The notes under the pieces are model-generated. The model did no database searches. It worked only from the letters and a program-made list of their open reading frames with translations, and had not been told where the DNA came from. This document shows, one piece after another, positions 42,515-49,972 of a stretch of 64,000 nucleotides of DNA. The position numbers and the translations under genes are program-made. This DNA comes from Pectobacterium versatile (GTDB lineage Bacteria; Pseudomonadota; Gammaproteobacteria; Enterobacterales; Enterobacteriaceae): NCBI RefSeq assembly GCF_020166435.1, contig NZ_JAINZP010000011.1, positions 62,001 to 126,000 of the forward strand, read 5' to 3'. Each line of letters begins with the position of its first letter. The stretch's first letter is position 1.

Positions 42515-43480
42515 TTAAACTTTTTTAAAATAAGAAGAGTCCCATCCTCTCAGTGCATCACCATCTATCAGGTGAAACTCATAATCAACATCCTGCTTAA
42601 TCGCACATGATGCAATAGATAAAATATCATATATATTACATCCCATTGAGGATAAAAGATTATAGACGTCCTCCCATCCAGTTACATCTCCTGATTCTAT
42701 TTTCTCCTTTAGGGCATAGATATTATTTTTTTGAACGTTCCCTGAAGCGAATGATAGTACATTTGACCATGCCTTATTAAGGCTGAAATCATATTTAGGA
42801 TGTTGGTTTTCTAGATTATCAATAAGTATATTTATGTTTTCTAAGTTAGTTGGATTTTTTTCCTTTAGAGACTGGTATAAACTGACTCTCTCTGAATTAG
42901 AGAAAAGGATACCAATTTCCCTAATGATATCTGCAGGTTCATCAGGTATATGAAAAAAACGTATTACACCATTAGGTATTTTAATAATGCTACGTAATGA
43001 TTCTGCAGTACGAAGTCTTTCTTCTGATGCGCCTTTTAGTTTATGAAGCCTTGCACTTGCAGGCATCGATATTTCTCTTGATGTATCTTCAAAAAATAAT
43101 ACAAGCGCATCACCCAGACAATATAGATGATCAACCAGGCACATTCTATCAATTGTGGCTTCACTATATTGATAGCGCCATGTTTCTCTTATTTTGTGTC
43201 GATTATACTTTACCGAGAGCCCTAGTTTTATTCTAAAATCATATTTTTCAATCAAGCGGATAACATCCATAGCTCTCCTGGCTGCAAAAACCTCAGGTTT
43301 AAGGACAACAACGGCTGTCCGAGTAATAATATTAAGAAACTGGTCGCCGAGTATTTGATAGCCATCAAAATAGCTTTCTCGAAAATATGTTTCCGTTGAA
43401 AAGCTATTTTTCTTGGAACCAAATATTGTAAATGACTTCCATTCTTTGTCTGTAGGCTTTTGGTTTATTTTAATACTCAT
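42515..43480 (-). CDS. Protein with nucleoside-diphosphate-kinase-like domain
   Basis: This 321-aa protein has no close relative that I recognise. Residues about 53-200 read as an NDK fold: RTAVVVLKPEVF (K61-P62 as in the NDK nucleotide-binding KP motif), ALVLFFED near residue 125, then RFFHIPDEPADIIREIGILF near residue 174, matching the NDK active-site region VHGSDS-x-ESAxREIxxFF. H177 falls at the phospho-histidine position and R163 at an NDK substrate arginine, but the Asn before the active histidine appears replaced. Residues 200-321 form an extra helical domain. It is probably a phosphotransferase on a metabolite rather than a housekeeping NDK. Confidence 0.65.
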   Translation of the reverse strand: MSIKINQKPTDKEWKSFTIFGSKKNSFSTETYFRESYFDGYQILGDQFLNIITRTAVVVLKPEVFAARRAMDVIRLIEKYDFRIKLGLSVKYNRHKIRETWRYQYSEATIDRMCLVDHLYCLGDALVLFFEDTSREISMPASARLHKLKGASEERLRTAESLRSIIKIPNGVIRFFHIPDEPADIIREIGILFSNSERVSLYQSLKEKNPTNLENINILIDNLENQHPKYDFSLNKAWSNVLSFASGNVQKNNIYALKEKIESGDVTGWEDVYNLLSSMGCNIYDILSIASCAIKQDVDYEFHLIDGDALRGWDSSYFKKV

Positions 43481-43502
43481 TGTAATTATTCCTTATCACA
43501 TA

Positions 43503-44270
43503 TTAATTAATGCAACATCTAAGAAATTCATCAGCTATTATTTCATCTATTGGAGAGCGTAACCATTCCATGTGCCACTGAACCCCATACACAAAAGATG
43601 CGTTTGGATATCTTATAGCCTCAACCGTGCCGTCACTCGCAGTGCATTCAATATTAAGTCCATTGCCCAGAATGGACACTCCCTGAGTGTGAAGGGAGTT
43701 AACATGACATATATCCGACACTTCACTGCCAGAACATAAACGCTTAATAAGAGAGTTATCACACAGAGAAATACTGTGTGTTGGTGCATATTTTTCATAA
43801 AGTGAAGGGCTTTTTTTTGCTCTGTGATCTATTCTCCCTGGAATTTTATGTAATTCTTTATATAAATCACCACCAAAAAAAACATTAATTTCTTGAAAAC
43901 CACGGCAGACACCTAGAATGGGTTTGTCAACCTTTAAAGCGTATTCAATTAAACTCATCGCAGTATAATCACGAGCTAAATCATTGATGCCATTTGTATC
44001 TTCCTCAAGAAATCCATTTATTCCTTTTGTATCCTTTCTTAAGGAAACATTACTTGGCGATCCTGGTAAGAAAACCCCATCAATCCTATCAATAATATTT
44101 TTCGCATAGCATGAATCAAAACATGTTGACATAGCAGGTATGAGTAGTGGTACTGCGTTCAATTTTTTTTTGATAAAATCCAGATAACTTTTAAAAACAA
44201 CATGATGTAGATCCGAATCATCATCAATCATTCTTGCACAGCAAAGAACGCCGATAACTGGAGTTTTCAT
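43503..44270 (-). CDS. Gamma-glutamyl-gamma-aminobutyrate hydrolase-like protein (peptidase C26, PuuD type)
   Basis: This 255-aa class-I glutamine-amidotransferase-fold hydrolase has its nucleophile cysteine in ILGVCRGFQEINVFFGG near residue 122 and the catalytic histidine and glutamate in VYGVQWHMEWLRSP near residue 230. PuuD-type enzymes remove gamma-glutamyl groups from amines, for example in putrescine breakdown. Here it is within a biosynthesis-like gene set, where gamma-glutamylation can serve as amine protection. It overlaps the nucleotidyltransferase end by four bases, so they are cotranslated. No gamma-glutamyl ligase is seen in the window. Confidence 0.8.
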   Translation of the reverse strand: MKTPVIGVLCCARMIDDDSDLHHVVFKSYLDFIKKKLNAVPLLIPAMSTCFDSCYAKNIIDRIDGVFLPGSPSNVSLRKDTKGINGFLEEDTNGINDLARDYTAMSLIEYALKVDKPILGVCRGFQEINVFFGGDLYKELHKIPGRIDHRAKKSPSLYEKYAPTHSISLCDNSLIKRLCSGSEVSDICHVNSLHTQGVSILGNGLNIECTASDGTVEAIRYPNASFVYGVQWHMEWLRSPIDEIIADEFLRCCIN

Positions 44271-45292
44271 ATAATCGTACCATCAATAAAATTGATCGTT
44301 GACCATGACGAGGTTTTGGAATACGCCTTCATACGATATTCAATTTCTACATGCTCATACTTTTCATGACAATGATCTTTTTCATTACTTAACCAATTCA
44401 TTACTTGTAAAGTTGTAGGAAAGTATTTATCTTCCGTTTTTTCAAAAAATTGTGCTGAAAGTGAATATATCTCATCAATAAAATCTACTGTGTCTAATAT
44501 GTATTGATTGATTGATGAGACGTTTTTGCACAAAAACAATTCAATAAATCTATCACGAATAGAGCTTTCAACATTGAGTTGTTTTAAGCGCGTTAAGATC
44601 CATTTCCTTTTATAGTCTGTATTTCCAATCAAACAGAGATAAGCTAACATTTGTTTTATTAGGTTCTCTCTTGCCAGATCAAAACATCTTTCTAGTTCAC
44701 CTTTTTTCCAAGCACCAGAAATATCGAGTAAGTCTGAGAAATCGGAAGCATTCAGGCGATATAAATAATATCGCATAATAGATTGATTAAATCCTTCACG
44801 AAGATTTTTAAACCCAGGTTCATTATAGATGCAGATACAATGATGAATTCTATGAATGAACGAAAGATGTCTTTCAGGCATCTCTTTTGTTAAGAGAATA
44901 TGATTGCTCATAGCATAATTATAGTTATCAATCAGCGTTTTTTGCATGGTTTCTAATTCGCTGAAAGTTTTAAATTCCACATCAACTTTAATTCCGGTTT
45001 TCTCAACGGGAAGATGAATAAGTAAAATATCTTCATCATCACCATCCTTGAGTATTTCTTTTGTTGTGCTTATCACTCTGAAATATTTAGATATATCCAT
45101 TTTTTTGGATTTTTTATACCTATCAGTGATTACATAAATATCGATGTCTGAATATTCATTTCCTATCCCCTCAACCAGCGTACCTGATGCAATGATAATA
45201 TCATTGGGTAGCAGTCCAAGAGGTTCAATGTAAGAATTTAGATCAATGGATATTCCATTCGGCAACATAAAATCGAAGCATGTGTTTTTCAT
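44267..45292 (-). CDS. Nucleotidyltransferase-domain protein (DNA polymerase beta superfamily)
   Basis: This 341-aa protein carries the minimal nucleotidyltransferase motif ASGTLVEGIGNEYSDIDIYV near residue 40 (G-S/T, then D-x-D), with a likely third acidic residue in IKVDVEFKT near residue 105. The remaining two thirds is helical and not assigned to a family. Members transfer a nucleotide to small molecules (antibiotic-inactivating enzymes), proteins or RNA. It is first in the minus-strand operon and divergent from a 72-codon ORF. A resistance or pathway-activation role is equally possible. Confidence 0.7.
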   Translation of the reverse strand: MKNTCFDFMLPNGISIDLNSYIEPLGLLPNDIIIASGTLVEGIGNEYSDIDIYVITDRYKKSKKMDISKYFRVISTTKEILKDGDDEDILLIHLPVEKTGIKVDVEFKTFSELETMQKTLIDNYNYAMSNHILLTKEMPERHLSFIHRIHHCICIYNEPGFKNLREGFNQSIMRYYLYRLNASDFSDLLDISGAWKKGELERCFDLARENLIKQMLAYLCLIGNTDYKRKWILTRLKQLNVESSIRDRFIELFLCKNVSSINQYILDTVDFIDEIYSLSAQFFEKTEDKYFPTTLQVMNWLSNEKDHCHEKYEHVEIEYRMKAYSKTSSWSTINFIDGTII

Positions 45293-45427
45293 ACACTACC
45301 TTTTATTTGTTTATTTTCATTCTCCTAAAAATCTATGCTGATTTTATAGCGCCCTGCTACAGCATTAAAACTGCTTGAGTCACATTTTTTGCATTTTTAT
45401 GACAGTAAATTATGGCCGACTATATGC

Positions 45428-45433
45428 TATACT
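45428..45433 (+). promoter_or_regulatory. Extended -10 promoter for the 72-codon ORF
   Basis: TGCTATACT contains an extended -10 (TGn before TATACT at 45428-45433); no good -35 is present. It lies 76 bp before the ATG at 45509, in the gap that also must hold the promoter of the minus-strand operon. Confidence 0.4.
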
Positions 45434-45508
45434 GAATATTCTAATTAACTTTAATTAAGACTATGCATTACAATAAGTTACAAGCATTCACTCTACAAGG
45501 AATACGTA

Positions 45509-45727
45509 ATGATGCATGTACATGACCATGCGGTTTTTTTACACGCTCAGGACTTACTTTTAAACGGTATAAACGCTTCAAGCGAGAGGCTATTGACTGC
45601 TGGAGGATGTTTTATCCTTATTCCTCCATGCTTTACCGCCGAAGATGTCAGGAAAATTGTCTCTCTTGTTAATCAATATCCTTCCAAAAGAAATAATTTT
45701 TTTAGCACTACGAATTCATTAGTATGA
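45509..45727 (+). CDS. Hypothetical small protein, 72 aa
   Basis: This is a 72-codon ORF with a good ribosome site (AAGGAATACGT) before ATG 45509 and an extended -10 promoter upstream. The sequence starts MMHVHDHAVFLHAQDLLLNG and has a hydrophobic, cysteine-containing middle (GGCFILIPPCF) and a basic tail. I do not recognise it. It is divergent from the nucleotidyltransferase operon. It could be a small regulator, a precursor peptide or the N-terminal remnant of a decayed gene; the 466 bases that follow are non-coding. Confidence 0.45.
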   Translation: MMHVHDHAVFLHAQDLLLNGINASSERLLTAGGCFILIPPCFTAEDVRKIVSLVNQYPSKRNNFFSTTNSLV

Positions 45728-46193
45728 TAATTATATTATATGTGTTTTAGCTTATCTAATGTGCATCAATATAATTTCCATATTATTTAATTCAATGAAA
45801 ATAATTATCATGATTATCCAATTTCTCTTCTTATTAACGACCATGTTACCGAAATAAATAACGAGTCTGGGTAATATCAGCACATAAATGAGATATCATC
45901 AGGGAGAGAAGACGCGGAAAAAGAACTCACGACGCTGGATAGGTGTGTGACTGCTTTGTCAGAAAAAGATTTCCCGTGTTTGCACTGGGTCGGTGTCCAT
46001 ATAAATTATTTAGCCCTGATGGTTTGAGCTCATCGCCATGATGCTGTTCCTACTACCTGTATTGATTCGAAGTAATGTACGTAGAGTAGTGCTTTCGCTG
46101 GCTCATTGCTAACAAGGCTATTTTTGAGGGGGCATAAATATTTTTATGAGGAGGTTATGCCCACGGATGCTGGATAAAAAACATGACCCGCAC
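45728..46193. other. Non-coding, probably decayed stretch
   Basis: This 466-bp region starts AT-rich and becomes near-average in composition after about 45,900. I see no ORF of useful length with a ribosome site, no tRNA and no terminator. It ends at the stop codon of the truncated ABC-ATPase fragment, so it is likely the remains of DNA rearranged by the IS element. Confidence 0.5.
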
Positions 46194-46324
46194 TCACCGC
46201 ACTACGCACATCGGCTGGCCTGAGACTGGCTCGGCATGGATCTCTGCATCGATGCTGAATACCCGTTGTAGTAATTCTGGTTTCATGACTTCGTGTGGCG
46301 AGCCCTGTGATCCTACCTACGTAA
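46194..46324 (-). pseudogene. C-terminal remnant of a siderophore-type ABC transporter ATPase (FepC/FecE-like)
   Basis: On the minus strand, the 43 codons before TGA 46194-46196 read SPHEVMKPELLQRVF, then a stretch ending PVSGQPMCVVR. This is the recognisable C-terminus of iron-siderophore ABC ATPases (family pattern G-x-P-x-E-V-x-T/K-P-x-L-L-x-x-V-F ... D-P-V-S-G-x-P). All upstream parts, including the Walker motifs, are missing because the fragment ends exactly at the IS edge. The other side of the IS holds no matching sequence, so this is a deletion remnant, not a simple interruption. Confidence 0.7.
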
Positions 46325-46337
46325 TGTGGACACAGCC

Positions 46338-47192
46338 CTAAGCGAGGTTCTGGTTTTCAAACTGTTCCGGGCTGAGACCGCCACAGGCGCTGTGACGACG
46401 CCACCGATTGTAATCGCACTCGATATAATTAAACACCGCCGTTCGCATTATTTCCCGGTTGGCAAAGTACTCACCGTGGATACATTCCACTTTCAGTGAG
46501 TGGAAAAAACTTTCCACGCCGGCATTATCGTAACAGCATCCCCTTGCGCTCATACTGCCTCGCAGATTATGGCCTTTCAGCATGGCCTGATAGTCTGCTG
46601 AACAGTACTGACCGCCACGATCAGTGTGAACTATGACGTTTTGAGGCCGTTTACGTCTCCACAGTGCCATATGTAGTGCATTACATGCCAGCGCCGCCGT
46701 CATTCTCGATGACATCGACCAGCCGATAACGGCACGCGACCACAGGTCAATGACCACCGCCAGATACAGCCAGCCTTCATCTGTACGTAAGTAAGTGATA
46801 TCTCCCGCCCATTTTTGATTCGGGCCGCTGGCGATAAAATCTTGCTTCAGCAGATTTTCAGACACAGGCAGGCCGTGCTCCCGGTAGCTGACCGGGCTGA
46901 ACTTCCGGGCAGCTTTTGCTCGCAGCCCCTGACGGCGCAGACTGGCAGCAATGGTTTTCACGTTATATTCCGGTAGCTCATCAGCCAGTCGTGGGGCACC
47001 GTACCGCTGTTTGGCGTTATTGAATGCCTTGCTGACAGCATCATCGCAGACAAGCAGGAACCGCTGACGCGAGTTGACCTGATGGCGGCGACCGCGCCAG
47101 GCATACCAACCGCTGCGGGCGACCCGCAGTACCCGGCACATGGCTTTGATACTGAACTCAGCCCGATGTTTTTCGATAAAGACATACTTCAT
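46338..47192 (-). CDS. IS3-family transposase OrfB (DDE integrase domain)
   Basis: This 284-aa protein has an N-terminal HTH_21-like region (about residues 40-100) and the rve integrase core. The DDE acidic residues are in [10 protein letters not shown] near residue 130, [11 protein letters not shown] near residue 190 and [13 protein letters not shown] near residue 225. The C-terminus [19 protein letters not shown] is typical. The ATG overlaps the orfA stop (ATGA); in IS3 elements the active OrfAB fusion is made by -1 frameshifting just upstream. Confidence 0.92.
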   Translation of the reverse strand: MKYVFIEKHRAEFSIKAMCRVLRVARSGWYAWRGRRHQVNSRQRFLLVCDDAVSKAFNNAKQRYGAPRLADELPEYNVKTIAASLRRQGLRAKAARKFSPVSYREHGLPVSENLLKQDFIASGPNQKWAGDITYLRTDEGWLYLAVVIDLWSRAVIGWSMSSRMTAALACNALHMALWRRKRPQNVIVHTDRGGQYCSADYQAMLKGHNLRGSMSARGCCYDNAGVESFFHSLKVECIHGEYFANREIMRTAVFNYIECDYNRWRRHSACGGLSPEQFENQNLA

Positions 47193-47488
47193 TTCAGGCG
47201 CTTTGCAAAGTATGTCGCGGCCTTTTGGAGAATGGCCAGCTCCTCATCCCTCTCCGCCAGTTGGCGCTTGAGGCGGGCAATCTCTGCTGCCTGTTCACTC
47301 TCTCGCTCAGAGGAGGTTGTCTGACTCTGCTGCTTGCTACGCCAGTTATAGAGCTGGGATTCGTACAAACTGAGTTCACGAGCAGCGGCAGCAACACCGA
47401 TGCGTTCTGCAAGCTTGAGGGCTTCGTTGCGAAATTCAGGCGTATGTTGCTTACGTGGTTTTTTACTGGTTGATACGGATTTTGTCAT
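47189..47488 (-). CDS. IS3-family transposase OrfA
   Basis: This 99-aa helix-turn-helix protein (family start [21 protein letters not shown] recognition in [19 protein letters not shown]) is followed by a leucine-zipper-like helix near residues 65-90 ([19 protein letters not shown]), which mediates multimerisation and fusion to OrfB. Its stop overlaps the orfB start by one step of frame shift, as usual for the family. Confidence 0.92.
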   Translation of the reverse strand: MTKSVSTSKKPRKQHTPEFRNEALKLAERIGVAAAARELSLYESQLYNWRSKQQSQTTSSERESEQAAEIARLKRQLAERDEELAILQKAATYFAKRLK

Positions 47489-47537
47489 GTGAGCTACCTC
47501 TGGTAGAGAGTTTACTCACTTAGTCACGTGTCCACTA

Positions 47538-47915
47538 TTGGCGGGTAAGATCAGAGACAGGGATGCGTATCCGATTTTTCCACTATTGCTCGAACGCGCG
47601 AGGCGGCTCGCAAGTTTGCCATGAAGAGGTATAAGGTCAATAAAACGAAGATTGAGTACAATCGGGAAGCAATCAATGTTGTTGAGCTTATAATGGGTGA
47701 CATTTTTGCCTAATGCCGCAATCATTCATAGGGTAAGATTGCTGTAGTAAAATAAGGTGTTAGTCTCGGCAATGGGTTCAAAGAGCTTGCCCGTCAGGAG
47801 TTGAGAAGGCAGGGGATTGAGCCGAAGGGCTGAAAGTTAGCTGATTAGCAGAACAGATAACCAAGGGAATGGTATTGGTGGTTATCAATGTTCTTTGACG
47901 CAAAGGATGCGAAAT
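47538..47915. other. Gene-fragment region between the IS and the DUF4225-type gene
   Basis: This holds the right copy of the direct repeat (47554-47664), whose frame continues to TAA 47711-47713 as ARKFAMKRYKVNKTKIEYNR and beyond without a start codon. A second open piece (47756-47833) reads NGFKELARQELRRQGIEPKG and stop, resembling the tail of a polymorphic-toxin/Rhs-type protein. Both look like 3' ends of lost genes. A ribosome site (AAAGGATG) for the next gene lies at 47901. Confidence 0.5.
47554..47664 (+). repeat. Imperfect direct repeat, right copy
   Basis: This matches 39151-39257 at roughly 80 percent by eye. It starts 18 bases after the IS right end. Its frame stays open beyond the repeat to 47713, so this copy seems less decayed than the left one. 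The pair encloses the small-molecule cluster and the IS. Confidence 0.7.
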
Positions 47916-48691
47916 ATGGACAACTACCTAAATAGAAATAGTGTTAGTAATCAATATTTTTTGGCTATGGCTCAGGCCGCCGCGTTTGATCTAATGAAAA
48001 CGGCCAGAATTGTATCATCCCGCCATATTAACGATCTTTTTCTTAAAGCAAAATTTGAGGATGAAATTCGGCGTTTTTCTAATAGAAATCTGGACATCGT
48101 TAGAAATGCCAGTAGTTCATCAGAATGTCAGGTTGCTATTAATAACATCAAGGAAGAGTGTGCCAATATTGAAAAGCAGGGAACAATGCTTTCTCTTGAA
48201 AAAGCCAAAGTATTTATTACCATCAACATGGAGAAAAGAGAGAAGGAAATTGGTTATACAATAAATGCAATCGGTGTGATGGTTGGTGGTGCACAGGTTG
48301 TTTCTGGAGTTGGTGTTATCGCAGCGCTACATCTTTCGTCGGTAAATTTATTGGTGCTCATATTGTATTAAACGGCGTAAGTTCATCTATGGAAAATTTT
48401 TTACATCTTATTGGTCGTGATAATAGCGTCGGATTTATGAAGTCTGGCTATATACGTACAGCAGAATTTTTGGGGTTTGATAAAAAATCAGGCCTGTTGG
48501 CTTATCACTCAGTCGATCTTGTCACTTCATTCTATGGTATCGTAAAATTAACACAAAAACCTGATGCCTGGCGGCTTTTTAGATATATTTCCAGTGATTA
48601 TTATAGAAAAATAAATACGATGAGCAGAGCAGAGCAGAGCAGAGCAGAGCAGAGCATCGCTGATGCTGAAGATGGTTGGGGCTGGAAATAA
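47916..48691 (+). pseudogene. DUF4225-type protein gene with internal frameshift and repeat tract
   Basis: ATG 47916 (AAGGA site) opens a frame that resembles DUF4225 proteins (AAAFDLMKTARIVSSRHIND, then the glycine-rich hydrophobic GVMVGGAQVVSGVGVI). Near 48318-48330 the similarity jumps to another frame: SFVGKFIGAHIVLNGVSS continues into the open frame 48389-48691 (AEFLGFDKKSGLLAYHSVDL, DAWRLFRYISSDYYRKI). So one 1-base change splits a roughly 258-codon gene. Near the 3' end lie seven copies of GAGCA (48622-48656), encoding a repeated SRAEQ pattern. The role is unknown; the neighbours are hcp and type VI genes. It could be a true pseudogene, a sequencing error or a phase-variable gene. Confidence 0.7.
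48622..48656 (+). repeat. Pentanucleotide tandem repeat (GAGCA)7 in coding sequence
   Basis: Seven perfect copies lie in the 3' part of the DUF4225-type gene. A unit of five is not a multiple of three, so gain or loss of a copy changes the reading frame of the C-terminus, the hallmark of contingency loci. Over-length microsatellites like this are rare in enterobacterial genes. Confidence 0.95.
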
Positions 48692-48748
48692 GATACGGAT
48701 AATGTCCGATATATATAAAGATGATTCTCTTTAATCTAATGGGCTGAC

Positions 48749-49087
48749 TCAGCCCATCTTACTTTTTCTCTTTAGGTAGGAATATGATTTATATGCTAAG
48801 TTCATTGGGGTAAGATAATAGACTAGAAAAATAAAAATAAGTGTAAATAAAAAATATACCGAGATGACAATAATGTCATATTTTATAATCAGGGTTGTTA
48901 TAAGTATAGTGATTAGAACGATACATAAAAAACATCCAGTGTGAAATCTGCTTTTTAACGTGTGTGTTAACATCAATAATGTCTCTTCACTATTTTCACC
49001 ACGAGAGATTATTTTCCTCATGAAATTAACATCCCCCTGAGTGAAACCATTTTCTAAGAGCTCTTTTTCTATCTCTTGGTCATTCAT
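48749..49087 (-). CDS. Small membrane protein, paralog 2 of an hcp-linked tandem pair
   Basis: This 112-aa protein has a charged cytoplasmic N-terminus (MNDQEIEKELLENGFTQGDV, about 45 residues) and two hydrophobic segments (about residues 52-70 and 73-92), then a basic tail. It is a tandem duplicate of the gene at 49080-49421, with which it overlaps by eight bases; the N-termini are about 75 percent identical by eye while the membrane parts diverge. An inverted repeat (48739-48757) covers its stop. No family name is known to me. Immunity-like roles fit the hcp context but are inference. Confidence 0.65.
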   Translation of the reverse strand: MNDQEIEKELLENGFTQGDVNFMRKIISRGENSEETLLMLTHTLKSRFHTGCFLCIVLITILITTLIIKYDIIVISVYFLFTLIFIFLVYYLTPMNLAYKSYSYLKRKSKMG

Positions 49088-49421
49088 ATTTCTTCGCCTT
49101 TATTAGTCTATATGATTTATACGCCAACTTCATTGGCCCTATGTGATAAACTAAAAAAAGAGAAAGCATCATGACAAAAAAATAAACAAAGAATTCAACT
49201 GAATCAACCGGTGTATTAAAAATAAAATTAATGGTAAATGCAGAAATTATAACAATAAACAAAAAGCATCCATTATAGAACCGTGCTCGTAATGTATGAG
49301 TCAGATTTTGTAGTGTCTCTTCACTATCCTCACCACGAGAGATTATTTTTCTCATGAAGTTAATATCTTTCTGAGAGAAACCATTCTCTAAAAGTTCTTT
49401 TTCCATTTCCTGATCATTCAT
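49080..49421 (-). CDS. Small membrane protein, paralog 1 of an hcp-linked tandem pair
   Basis: This 113-aa protein starts MNDQEMEKELLENGFSQKDI and shares the segments NFMRKIISRGEDSEETL and LAYKSYRL with the downstream paralog. There are two membrane segments (about residues 52-69 and 76-95). It begins 72 bp after the hcp stop on the same strand, so hcp, paralog 1 and paralog 2 can form one transcript. The conserved soluble N-terminus next to variable membrane parts suggests diversifying selection, as in immunity gene arrays; this is inference. Confidence 0.65.
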   Translation of the reverse strand: MNDQEMEKELLENGFSQKDINFMRKIISRGEDSEETLQNLTHTLRARFYNGCFLFIVIISAFTINFIFNTPVDSVEFFVYFFVMMLSLFLVYHIGPMKLAYKSYRLIKAKKYE

Positions 49422-49492
49422 TTTTTATCCCGATTTTATTGTGTTTGATAGGGCGTAGAGACATTTTAACACTATCGCCCATCAATTATGTA

Positions 49493-49972
49493 TTAGTAAG
49501 TCGAATCAGTCCATAAGAGGAAAGAACTGGTTCTTGCTACCACATGCTCCCATTCGATTGATGCAAATTTGAACGAAATACTTTCCTGTGGCTGGGTTTC
49601 ATTATGTGTCAATGAGTTAGGATAGAAAAACTGAATGTCATTGATAACCGCATCTCTCAGCACCATTTTAAAATAGAGTTCGTTGCCACCGGATTGTGAT
49701 GTTCTGTAAAACAGAAATTCACAGGTTAGTTTTTCGTTATCGCCTAATGCCTGGGCAATAAGTGGGGTGGCTTTATCTATTGGCTTTCTTATTTCTACGG
49801 GGTTGAGAGCAACATTATCCTGTCGAGTTATTCTATTCATTAACTCATAAACAAAAATTTCATCTTCATGAGCGATCTGATATTTGTTGCCAATCGAGTC
49901 TGCACTTGAACAGCCCGCAGAGATTAGACCTTGTTTGATACCGGTGAGTTTCAGATAGATCAAATTTGCCAT
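49493..49972 (-). CDS. hcp: Type VI secretion system tube protein Hcp
   Basis: Hcp hexamers stack into the inner tube fired by the type VI machine and carry effectors. The 159-aa protein shows the family start MANLIYLKLTGIKQGLISAG, then HEDEIFVYELMNRITRQDN, IRKPIDKATPLIAQAL near residue 62 and NSLTHNETQPQESISF near residue 120. It is divergent from the tssB operon across a 1.19-kb AT-rich gap and followed by the paralog pair. A TATAAT box on the minus strand at 50074-50079 could drive it, but no -35 is clear. Confidence 0.93.
   Translation of the reverse strand: MANLIYLKLTGIKQGLISAGCSSADSIGNKYQIAHEDEIFVYELMNRITRQDNVALNPVEIRKPIDKATPLIAQALGDNEKLTCEFLFYRTSQSGGNELYFKMVLRDAVINDIQFFYPNSLTHNETQPQESISFKFASIEWEHVVARTSSFLLWTDSTY

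Larger units (their letters stand above)
46325..47536 (-). mobile_element. IS3-family insertion sequence (about 1.21 kb)
   Basis: The element is bounded by imperfect inverted repeats of about 22 bp, both containing GTGGACAC and a CTAAG block (left from 46325, right ending 47536). It contains overlapping orfA and orfB typical of IS3. I see no target-site duplication in the flanking bases, which suggests that recombination or deletion has altered at least one flank. Both ORFs are intact, so the element may still be able to move. Confidence 0.85.

Noticed and set aside
46318..47545. Target-site duplication for the IS3 element
   Set aside because: Bases on both sides (TAAT on the left, TATT on the right) do not match; no duplication can be claimed.
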